A DNA stretch of 64,000 nucleotides, from the NCBI GenBank assembly GCA_022559985.1, contig JAFJTR010000004.1:744001-808000 (forward strand). Reading direction: 5' to 3'. The stretch is from Parastagonospora avenae f. sp. tritici 18332-5. Lineage: Eukaryota; Ascomycota; Dothideomycetes; Pleosporales; Phaeosphaeriaceae. The position numbers were made by a program, and so were the translations under genes. This document shows, piece by piece, positions 10,625-19,382 of the stretch. Under the pieces are notes generated by a model, which was given only the letters and a program-made list of their open reading frames with translations, did no database searches and was not told where the DNA came from. The number at the start of each line of letters is the position of its first letter. The first letter of the stretch is position 1.

Positions 10625-11632
10625 GGTTAATTGTGGTGATTAGTGGACATGCATACGTTTCTACAGTGTACCGGACAAGCACATGTCATCAAGGCGCTGG
10701 CTGGCCCATCCCGCTGTGGCAGTGTCATCTTTCCGCCCAACTCCGAGCGCAGCACACTCGCCGAACAGTTCGTCGCCTCATCTCTAATGAAGCTGAATGG
10801 ACGCGGACAAGCAACGGAACAAGGCAGGCCAGATATGACGACAAGCGCGACGATGCATGTCGTCAGTGCAGGGAGGATCGCGGCCGTTTCGTGTTCCCAC
10901 ATGGGTGCTGCCCGCAGCCACTGAGTGGCTGCCCCCTCTAATCGCCAAGGCTCAACTTTGTTCCGCTCCACCCGCTCTTCACCCTTCTCCATTTCCGTGT
11001 ATCCAACACGAGTGTGGCCATTCCTGTGTCTCGCATGGCCTTGGGTCGGACCAGTATCGACTTCCAGGCGAAGCGTGAAGAAGGTGGGGCATCTTGTGAT
11101 ACCATCCGCGTTGGGCGGCGCGACACGCGACACACGACATGTAGCAACGGTATACATAGGAAACGAACTTTAACTAGGCGTCTATGAAGGAAAGAGAAAG
11201 CTTTTTCCCGCATGAAACGCCTTTCAGCGATGTTGGCAGTCATCATCTTGGTCGAAAGCTTACATCACACCACCAGCCGACTCCACCGCTTCCCCGCCCA
11301 TAGTGGAACGTATAATGGACCTGCAGCAGCAGCGCAGGCTGAGAATTGGCGCATTGAACGATGCGTTATTAACGATAACCGACGACAGCCGACCGATGCC
11401 CGTTAGTGCACCACTTGGGTGTTTTGTGTAGTCACTCCTACGCGCGTCGCTCAACATGGTATAATTAGTAATGTTGTGTGGCTGATCTGATGCGTAGTGT
11501 TACAGTATCTTGACTTTGTCATGGTCGTGTGATCTTCAGGTGCTCTTCTCAAGACTAACACAGACATTTTCCAATTTCCTAGCCAATGCTTCGTTTCCTC
11601 CTCCCTTTTCCGTCTTCAAACTCGTCTACATC
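10625..11632. other. Divergent intergenic region (about 1 kb)
   Basis: Lies between divergently transcribed genes and presumably contains both promoters. Open frames on both strands (for example 10627-11157 minus) lack introns, motifs and start context, and I read them as chance. No other structure seen. Confidence 0.45.
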
Positions 11633-12358
11633 ATGTCAACATTCATCGAGCTTCCTACACCGCTCTCAGGTGACTCAATCGGCCCTGGCTACATCGTTAC
11701 CGATCCGTTCAATGACGCTGTCCCTTCATCATTCTCTCTTCGCCCGGACCACCAGCCAGATGTACACACCAAAGAGCGGAGCCACATCACTCAAGATGCG
11801 AACGACGGGCCTGGAAATACCAAATCCATGTCCCAAAGGAAGGATTCAGTAATGCTGGCCGCCGAGGATTCTACACACATCACCCTCGCCCACGCCCAAT
11901 CCTTCTTCAACGCCCTCCGCAACAACCCCAAAGCACACGCCTTCCTCAGCAAAGCCGCTGTCCAGCACGACCCACTGTTCTACATCACCGGCGTGCAACT
12001 TGTCACGCAGTCCTCCCTTCTAGCCGAGGCCTCGGCAGGCACGATCCGCCCGCCCATGCACGTGACAACCTCCACATGGACAACCACAAGCGGTACGATC
12101 ACTGCCGTCGAATCGTCAAAAGTCAAATGCCGAGTAGGATCCGCGGATGAACCGCATGCCTTGGACGACTTGGAGTACGATTGGAGTTATCATGGCATGG
12201 AAGATGGGGTGCAGCTTTCGATCGGGCTGGGGAAGCGGGTGAGGGGAGAGGATTTGAGGGGGAAGGAGGAGGGAAAAGATGAACAGGAGGATTGGATGGA
12301 CGAGAGCTGGGACTACAATTATAGTGACGATGATGATAATGGTTTGGGCGGTTTCTAG
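11633..12358 (+). CDS. Unrecognised fungal protein with ITG motif and acidic tail, 241 aa
   Basis: The frame is open from 11510, but ATG 11633 (MSTFIELPTPLSGDS) is preferred because the upstream extension reads like a leader. A disordered N-terminus (1-80) leads to a helical segment (LAHAQSFFNALRNNPKAHAFL). The strand motif HDPLFYITGVQLVTQ and a second beta-like block (GVQLSIGLGKRVRG) follow. The tail is strongly acidic (DEQEDWMDESWDYNYSDDDD). The layout of helix, then [LF]Y[IMV][VI]TG strand, then a distal strand with LG/R resembles a widespread uncharacterised fungal family. A link of that family to gasdermin-like cytotoxic proteins came to mind but cannot be shown here. No signal peptide or intron. 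Confidence 0.6.
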   Translation: MSTFIELPTPLSGDSIGPGYIVTDPFNDAVPSSFSLRPDHQPDVHTKERSHITQDANDGPGNTKSMSQRKDSVMLAAEDSTHITLAHAQSFFNALRNNPKAHAFLSKAAVQHDPLFYITGVQLVTQSSLLAEASAGTIRPPMHVTTSTWTTTSGTITAVESSKVKCRVGSADEPHALDDLEYDWSYHGMEDGVQLSIGLGKRVRGEDLRGKEEGKDEQEDWMDESWDYNYSDDDDNGLGGF

Positions 12359-13360
12359 ACATTGAGTGTAGGGCTAGTATGAGACGATGCGACGGTGGTT
12401 GCCATTTGCTTCCCTGCGCAACAATCGCTTCGTCGGCACTTGAATACTACTGGTAATCTGACTTGTATCCTCATGTCTATTGCGCGGGGAACATCGCTGG
12501 CAGAAAGTCACCATGCATCATTATCTTGATGAAGATATCATCATAAGTGCTACGACTAGACCGGTATGTCTGACCCCTCTTGCTTTCCACTGGTACTCCG
12601 TTCACAAACCCAAGATAAATGCACGCATCTTTGCTCTTTAGTATACATGAAGGATTGCAGTTTGCGGAGTCCGAGCAGAAGTTTCTTGAGCAGACTTATG
12701 GCGAGGCGAGGCGCTATTCTGAATTTTTGACGTTGGTGGAATAGGGTTCTGGGGATGGTGGGTAGGGGTGTAGGGAGATGATTGATGCTTCGTGTGCATT
12801 TTTGGTGGGGATGGTAGAGGAGAGGATTGCTTCCCAAGTAACTTGGGCTAATCGGGTTCTTTGACACGATGGGTAAGGGGTAGCGTCATGTCTTTCTTCT
12901 CTTCGCGTGTGTTCGGTTAGGGCTTCGATGTTTTCCTCCAGTCTTTTCTTGAGCCTGCAGAAGTCCAAGGTCCCGTGACTGCTGTGCGATATCGCAATGG
13001 GTCTTTGACCTGGCCTCCTGGTAATGTGTCGTAGGATTTGGGTTCGTGCTGTACACGTATGTTGGCCTTATTGCAAAGCTACCTTTTTGAGAGGCATGAT
13101 GGCAATTAAAGAGGTACCAGGCGTGCGCATACAGCGTGATGTTTATTGCCAGTTTACACAGTTGCTATTATGTAGCAAAATGAGACATCAGATGTTGTAG
13201 GTCACTTGAACACATAGAGCAGGAATTGCGTGTTGCACAGTTCATTCAAAAGATTTTCATGGGATATCGTTCAGTTTACCATCATCATGATGACTAGCAC
13301 AGTCGGACAGGGACGTCTAATCGTCTACATCAAACCAATCAACTCTTCTAGCTCCTCTAG
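12359..13360. other. Intergenic region, about 1 kb
   Basis: A minus-strand open stretch at 12714-12968 (FCRLKKRLEENIEALTEHTRREE) has a helical, charged look but no start or splice site that I can justify. It may be a gene fragment. Nothing else supportable. Confidence 0.35.
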
Positions 13361-14970
13361 CTATTCCGCGGCATCTTCTTCCTGCTCCTCCTCACCTTGC
13401 TCTTCCTTTTCCTCATCCTCATCCATGTCCTCATCCCCAAACATAATCTGCCTAGTCTTACAATCTCCCTTCCACAACTTCAAGAAATTGGCATCTTTCA
13501 GCATCTCCAGCGTCAGAATCTCCTTCAACCGCAAACACCCGCGCTTCCTACAGTCGCGCGCCACGCCTTTTTTTACCTGCCCCAGTCTACGCTGCATCTC
13601 CTTCTACTCAAGACCACCTCCCATCTCCTTGCACAGCGCGCGAATCTGCTTCTCTGCACTGTCTAGTTCCCCACGCGCAGTGACAACCAGTTCGTCGAAG
13701 AGAGAGTGACACACTTTAGCTGCCTCCAACCGCTGGCCCTTGGCAATTGTTTTGCTGCCCCACACCCTACGGCTCCGCTGCTTATAAACAGGAAGCCAAA
13801 CTTTCAACGGCCACCAGGGGTTCAACACGCCTTCTCGGTGAGCTTGAGCACTTGGTCGACTTCCTTGAAGAGGTCCTTGCGCGCTTCGACGCTTGGGAGT
13901 GTGATCTGAGGGCGGTAGTACGGCTCTATCATTTGAAGGTGCGTGGCTAGCGCGAAGCGCGTTATTGCGTCTTCGAGACGTTGTTGCTCGGTTGAGACGG
14001 TGGTTGGGAGCGTGTAGTGGAGGATATCTGGAGTGATGTCGGCGAGGGAAAATCTGAAGCGGATGAGTGTGTTCGGGGGTTTCACATCTTTAGCTGGCGA
14101 GGAAGGAGGAGGGGCTGGTGGCCGGGCTGTAGCTTCTGTGAGGAGGGTATCTGGATCCTGTACTCGAGTCTGAGGAGTCCGCGCGGATAAATTGCCAACC
14201 TGATTGTTGATCACAGAGATCCGCCGGGCACTAGCAGGTTGTGAGTGAGTCTTCAGCGTCTTGTCATCGCTCAGCGACATACCCGTGACCGTCGAATCAA
14301 CCGAGCTCGCCTTCTCTTCGTGGAACTCATTGTTGATAGACTTGTCCGGCTTACGCTTACCTTGGTTCTTCGGCATAGCCACCCCATACGTGATCGAATC
14401 GTCCACCGCATTCGACTTCTTCATGCGAGAGTCCTTGATGTCAGGCTTCAATGCAGCCAGTGCTTTGTCTGCTTCCTGCTTTGCTTTCCGCTTTGGTGCA
14501 GAGGAGACCCTGTAACCTGGAAACTTAACATTACACTTCTCACACGTACGGCGTACTTCACGACCACGAAAAGGCCCGGCCGCGAACTCATTCCGAGGCT
14601 TGAAGGTTTTGCACGAGCTACAATAATGCATCTGAGCATCGGACTGGAACGTAATCGGCAATTTAATTCGAACTGGCTGTGGAGTTGGCTCTGCGTTTTG
14701 AACTGAAGCTGGAGCTGGTTCAGGCATTGCAGGCGTGGCTATATGTGAAGAAGCATTTGGCTGGAAAGTAATCGGCAGCTTAGTTCGGACTGGCTGTGGA
14801 GTTGGTGCTGGATTTTGATCTGAAGCTGGAGCTTGTCCTGGTCCTACGGGCGTAGCTACATGAGTTGGAGAGAGGCCAGTTGGCTCGTTCGGGATGGTAG
14901 GCGCATTTGAGCTACCCGTACCATCTTCGGAGTGCAATGGGCTCTTGGTGGGAGTGTTTTGACTGCTCAT
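13361..14970 (-). pseudogene. Tandem family member P1: Cys4 zinc-ribbon protein, frameshifted
   Basis: Opens at ATG 14970 and reads 382 codons to TGA 13822. Just before that point the homologous reading moves to the next frame (NPWWPLKVWLPVYKQRSR...) and runs through TAG 13601 to the stop at 13361. The N-terminus has a 37-39-residue tandem duplication (about 39-77 and 78-113; shared core TPQPVR-KLPITFQ). Next is a Cys4 ribbon, CSSC-KTFKPRNEF-...-TCEKC, with Cys at 117, 120, 143 and 146. A Lys/Ser-rich linker leads to a helical C-terminal domain (ITRFALATHLQMIEPYY..., LFKEVDQVL). The conserved family end is VARDCRKRGCLRL, and the tail is very acidic. Homologous blocks occur in P2 (15514-16663) and P3 (17508-18629), same strand and order. 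Function unknown. A real frameshift, rather than an intron, is favoured because no suitable GT..AG pair restores the frame. Confidence 0.65.
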
Positions 14971-15018
14971 ACTTGTTGGTGTGTGGCGTTTTGATACTGA
15001 GTCGTGTGGCTTGAAAGA

Positions 15019-15125
15019 GTTGTTTTGTTCGGGAGAGCTCTTTCTATCGGAGAACTCTTTCTGTGGAAGAGTTTTGTTGTTCGGAAGAGTTGTGTTCCTC
15101 GGAGGAGTTGTATTGTTCTGATAGA
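15019..15125. repeat. Degenerate tandem repeat, about 20-24 bp units, upstream of P1
   Basis: Units of the form TTGTTCGGRAGAGTTKT recur about 4-5 times with drift (GTTCGGGAGAGCTC, ATCGGAGAACTC, GTGGAAGAGTTT, GTTCGGAAGAGTTG, CTCGGAGGAGTTG). They lie in what would be the P1 leader or proximal promoter. Confidence 0.6.
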
Positions 15126-15151
15126 CTAGATGATGCCGAGGGGAAAGGTGC

Positions 15152-15159
15152 TATTTATA
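15152..15159 (-). promoter_or_regulatory. Possible TATA box upstream of P1
   Basis: TATAAATA on the minus strand, about 180 bp upstream of the P1 start codon. Position is plausible for a fungal promoter; sequence match only. Confidence 0.3.
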
Positions 15160-15513
15160 CTAGAGGGCATACGTTTCAGCGCGGAGATGATGATATGGTA
15201 TGCCTTAGAGCACCGTGAAACTACCAAGGCACAGGGCGCGCTGACCTCTGGAGCGCATTGTGAATTGAAAGGGCCTGGTGTAGTGTGGCGGGTGAGGAAT
15301 AGCTGCCTTGCTCGTATCTTCATTGTGACATTACTGAGGGTGAAAGATGCAGTTCGACGATACGAAAAAGTCGGACACCTTTGGATTATATTATAGCAAG
15401 TTTCACGAAGGGATATGAGGGTTTCTGATGTTCACGTACATAGGCACCAACACCATCGAAGCAGGTGGGATCCAATAGTCTTGGTCAAGGTATCTATTCT
15501 TGAATACCAGATA

Positions 15514-16663
15514 CTAGGCACCGTCGGAATATAATCCTAGCTGAAATGCTGAAATCGAGTATCCAGCCAGCATCCAATACTTCGAAAAATTCCTCCCGAT
15601 CCCCTTCGCGGTCAAAACCTCCAGCAGCAGGAGACAGCCCCTGTCCTTACAATCCTGCACAACAACATCCGTCACCATCTTCGTATGCTTCTTCAACTCC
15701 GTCTCGCGATCCAGTACACCCATTTCCACACAAGCCTGGGCCATCTCCGTTCTAGCCCACTCCGATTAGCTGTTAGCAATGTTGCCCAGCTCATTACACA
15801 GCTGACGGATCAAGCCGAACACTTCCAGCCTTGGGACAGCGTGCCACGTTGCTTACAGCTGCATCTTTGTGTTCCAAATATTGCGTGTTTTCCGTCTCGA
15901 ACAGCTCAAACCGCTGCCCAAAAGGCTGCCAGGGTTGGAGTTTGCCTCGCTTGACTTGATAAATGAGGAGATTGACCTCGCGAAAGAAGTCGGCTCCTAA
16001 TTTGACAAATGTGTATCTAACTGGCTTCCAGCGCTTCTGGACGATGTGAAGGCGTGTTGCGAGCGCGGAGATTGCTGTTGCGTCGGCGAAGCGGGACACG
16101 GGGGTGTTGTCCAGCGGGAAGCTGGCGTATTTGAGCAGGTCCACGTGCAGATTTTGAGAACTGCAGATAGATGCAAGAGGACTGATCTCTTCAGCGGGCT
16201 CGTCTTCAGTTCCAACCGTAAGGTCGGGTGGCGTTTGTTGTAGACTTTCAAGATCAGGGCCGCTCTCGACTTGCTTGGTGGCTCGTGATCAAATGTACCA
16301 TGCTCTCGATTGAGCGCATTTCTTTGCAGAACAGGATATGCAATGAAAACGCGGCTTGCGTTCTATTCCCCGAAGCAGGATTTTACTCTTGAATTCGTCG
16401 ACGTCAACGAAGTTCCTACATCCAAAGCACCGGCGTGTCGCGGAAGTAAGCTTCAGATCATCGACTTCGGGGTTTTGTTGTGGAGTTAATTGTGAAAATG
16501 TTCAAGCAAATTCATGGTTTGAATCATTGAAATCAAAAGATGTGATACTCATATCCTCATCAGGACCAGCCTGATTGTCGTCGTTGAGTATGAACTTGAG
16601 ATCCATTGTAAAGTCTTCAAGTGAGGAATTGCTACTGCAAGGATCTATAGCGCTAGCTTGCAT
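15514..16663 (-). pseudogene. Tandem family member P2: Cys4 zinc-ribbon protein, several lesions
   Basis: Reads from ATG 16663 (MQASAIDPCSSNSS). A TGA at 16504-16502 and another at 16291-16289 interrupt the same frame. Between them is a Cys4 ribbon equivalent to that of P1: CFGC-RNFVDVDEFKS-...-CISC. Downstream the family helical domain is clear (DLLKYASFPLD, ISALATRLHIVQKRW, FFREVNLLIYQ). The reading shifts frame near 15860-15790, passes a TAA near 15770 and ends with TDVVVQDCKDRGCLLLLEVL, the family signature. The frame before the shift is the same from 16663 to about 15860, so the lesions are two nonsense codons, one frameshift and one more nonsense codon. Non-functional copy of the same family as P1 and P3. 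Confidence 0.65.
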
Positions 16664-17507
16664 GTTTGTTCTTGAATGATGTGGTCGATTTGACTCTTGT
16701 GCAGCGACAAGGAATCAACTCCATATATGGATGGGTACACACATTGTGAAAGGAAGTGATAGTGCTCTCTACATGCCACGCTGTGTGGATCTAGAACTAC
16801 CCGAATTTGGCAATGTTCAAGTCTACTGTGGGATGATTCAAAGTATTCGCTAGGACGCCGGGACGTAGGCGGCAGCAGTCTACCGATACCGGCCGGGAGG
16901 CACTTATATAAACTAAGATCAATCTATAGCTTGCCATGAATAACACCATTAAACTCAAGATGGAGTAAATTGTTGTGTTTTTGCAAGTTGTTTAGCTAGC
17001 ATGTTATTTTTAAGGAAGACTGCACTGTGCGCCGGTCTAAAATTAGGACCTCGACAACGTTTCTTTCACTGTTGGTCGGCTTTGCACTGAGTGCGGAAAG
17101 GGAAATAACGATAACTAGGAATGCATTCTGTACGATTGTTGTTCTGATTGATTGATGTATGAAGGAGGAGAACTACAGAAGAGATAGGGTCAGGGGTCCT
17201 GGTCTGAGCGCTGCTCAGGCGCCGCGATCAGTGCGTCTGATCGCGTAGCTGAGATATTGACGATACCTGTGATCCGACACTCAAAATGATTAATATGTAT
17301 CAGCCGCGACTAGGTCTCGTGTTTTGTCACAGAAAGTTATCACACTGAAGGCTGTTATTGAATAGAGTATTTTCTTTCTCTTGCTTTTCTCACAAACTCT
17401 AGATACTGATAGGTTTGCAGGTACTTTTGCATTTCGCTCCTGGAGAATCAGACTCGACTTCGTACAATTTAGTCTGTCCAACTCCAATTGCTACTCACAC
17501 TCTCCCG
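16664..17507. other. Intergenic region with dispersed repeat copy 2
   Basis: P2 promoter side and P3 3' side. Contains the repeat at 17150-17265 (separate entry). Otherwise AT-rich with no supportable gene. Confidence 0.45.
17150..17265. repeat. Dispersed short repeat, copy 2
   Basis: TGGTCTGAGCGCTGCTCAG plus CGCCGCGATCAG at about 17194-17226 pairs with the copy at about 5800. Differences in the core are mostly transitions (CGCCGCG versus CGCCGTG, CAGGCG versus CAGACG). It lacks the extra 45 bp of copy 1. Confidence 0.6.
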
Positions 17508-18629
17508 TCAAAACGCCTCATTGAAGCCCGGCACACTGCCCAACATTAACGATCCACGATCCTCGCAATCCTGAACGACAGTGTCTACGACATACTTCGT
17601 AGCCTGTCTTGCGTTCACACCCTTCTTCTCCAACAGCTCAGGAAGCTCTACCTCAATCTCATCTGTCTTGCGCTCCACAATCTTCTTCATGAGCCAAGAA
17701 ACTGTCCAGCGCATACTAGATCGATTGAGCTGGCGGGCCTTCGCCGTCAGGAGGCTCTCGTCTTCAAGGATCTTCTCGATGAGAGTGAGCACTTCGTCGA
17801 GGGGCGTCCAGAGCGTTAGCCCGCTGGCCGGGTCGTTGACGGCTTTGAGTAAGAGTTTGAGCTCCGGGCTCCAGTCTTGCACAGACATCTTCCACCAGTG
17901 GAGGCGCAGGCGACTGAAGCGTTGTGTCAGCGCTAGAGTCTGTACGAGGTAGTGCAAGCGGTCGTCGGGGTAGTCTGTGCTGTGGGGCTGGATGTATGGC
18001 TGCCGGAGAAGATTCTGCTTGAGGTTGTCAATGGAGAAGGCTTCTTCGATGCAGGCGTCGTACTTACCACCTGGTTGAACTGGGTCTTTCAAAACTGGGA
18101 TCCTCTGAGTGGAAGGTTTCTGAGCTGCAATTTCGTGGACTAGATCTACCTGAGGCTCAGCGCCTTCCTTGTCAGCTTGTTCGTTTTCCGCTTGGTTTTC
18201 CGCGGCACGCTCTCGCTCAACTCGATCAGCCTCAGCCTGAACGATGCGTGAAGGCATCTGGTCTTCACCAAGACCAGCCAAAAAATTGTCCAAAGCAGCA
18301 TTGTCAATTGGCGTGAACTTGTTCCAATCACTACTCCCGTACCACGCGTTCTGTGCGACCTGTTGCCAGAGAGCACGTTCTCGGCCTGATGTTGTGGTCA
18401 GATCGGGGACGTCGACTTCTACATTACATGGCTGCTCTGGATGATGCTCTGCCGCATTGAGGTTATATTGGGGCTGAAACGGGTTTGGAGGCTGTTGGTG
18501 ATTTACAAAGTCGTAGTCGGACATGACTGTGTCCTCTGCTGCTTGATCAGCGAGGAGAGCACATGTAGGCACGAAGGTCGGCACGAGGTCCTCTTTTACT
18601 GACTTACTTGTAGTCTCGTTTGTTGACAT
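17508..18629 (-). CDS. Tandem family member P3: unrecognised protein, 373 aa, intact
   Basis: Single exon from ATG 18629. Acidic, Gln/Asn-rich disordered N-terminus (about 1-90), a Trp-containing helical segment (ERALWQQVAQNAWYG), and an E/A-rich coiled stretch (about 140-175). A helical C-terminal domain (about 205-373) holds LHYLVQTLALTQRFSRLRLHWW, LTLWTPLDEVLTLIEKIL and the family signature VVDTVVQDCEDRGSLML. This end aligns with P2 (VTDVVVQDCKDRGCLLL) and P1 (GVARDCRKRGCLRL). Unlike them, P3 has no Cys4 ribbon. It is the only member without a lesion. No enzyme motif, membrane segment or signal peptide; function unknown. Shared order and strand indicate tandem duplication followed by decay of the two copies to its left. 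Confidence 0.75.
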   Translation of the reverse strand: MSTNETTSKSVKEDLVPTFVPTCALLADQAAEDTVMSDYDFVNHQQPPNPFQPQYNLNAAEHHPEQPCNVEVDVPDLTTTSGRERALWQQVAQNAWYGSSDWNKFTPIDNAALDNFLAGLGEDQMPSRIVQAEADRVERERAAENQAENEQADKEGAEPQVDLVHEIAAQKPSTQRIPVLKDPVQPGGKYDACIEEAFSIDNLKQNLLRQPYIQPHSTDYPDDRLHYLVQTLALTQRFSRLRLHWWKMSVQDWSPELKLLLKAVNDPASGLTLWTPLDEVLTLIEKILEDESLLTAKARQLNRSSMRWTVSWLMKKIVERKTDEIEVELPELLEKKGVNARQATKYVVDTVVQDCEDRGSLMLGSVPGFNEAF

Positions 18630-19382
18630 ACTTGGATTTGTAACGGAATGATTTTCGACCTGTACTTGGAAGTATGTGTTGCTGCAAAGACGACCCGTTC
18701 AAATGTGTGTTTCGAAGGTTGTGGCAGTGTTGGTTTCTGTTTGAGGTTTTAGGGATAGTACATGATCGGGCATGGTGGGAGATGTCTTATGTCGCGAATG
18801 TTCGACATAGTGAATGTAGAAGGTGCGCGGTATAGATGGACATTGAATGAAAACATAGATGAGATATCTACGTATCTTTTTGAAGAAGTCGACGTAGTGT
18901 GTAATGCGATGTGTGCGAACTTGGCAATGGCAGAGTATCGACGTTGATTTCGTACGTGTGTAGAACACAATGTGGTTGACCCGGTGAGGTTGAGACGTGG
19001 AGTAAGACAGGTCAGAGATGTCTCGCACCATGTCTCCGCACAATGAATTTCAACTCTTCCATCAAGTCATAAGTCGTACCATACCCACCACTCTGCACAA
19101 TGTTAACAACTACATACCATCCTTTCCAATCTATATACCACAGCTCTGAGCCGACCAATCAACATTGTGAACTAACCACACACATTGCAGGCAAACTTCG
19201 CGTGGACTTTTCTACCATGTGGGCAAACATGATCTGTCCTAATGGAATATATGAAGACATTCTGGCCATAGACTTTACTTCCCTCACAGAAGCTTGCATC
19301 AGATTCTCGATATAAAGAGGTTGGCATTCAAGCATCTAAATCTTTCAGTCTTTCCAGATTTCAAACAAACATTACTGCAAGT
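18630..19382. other. Divergent intergenic region
   Basis: Promoter region for P3 (minus) and the 543-aa gene (plus). Open frames of 60-115 codons here have poor composition and are not called. Confidence 0.4.
19311..19317 (+). promoter_or_regulatory. TATA box candidate
   Basis: TATAAAG 66-72 bp upstream of the ATG at 19383, following GATTCTCGA. Sequence and spacing only. Confidence 0.4.

Noticed and set aside
12714..12968. Helical minus-strand frame that could be a small gene
   Set aside because: No acceptable start codon or donor/acceptor pair found; left as unresolved.
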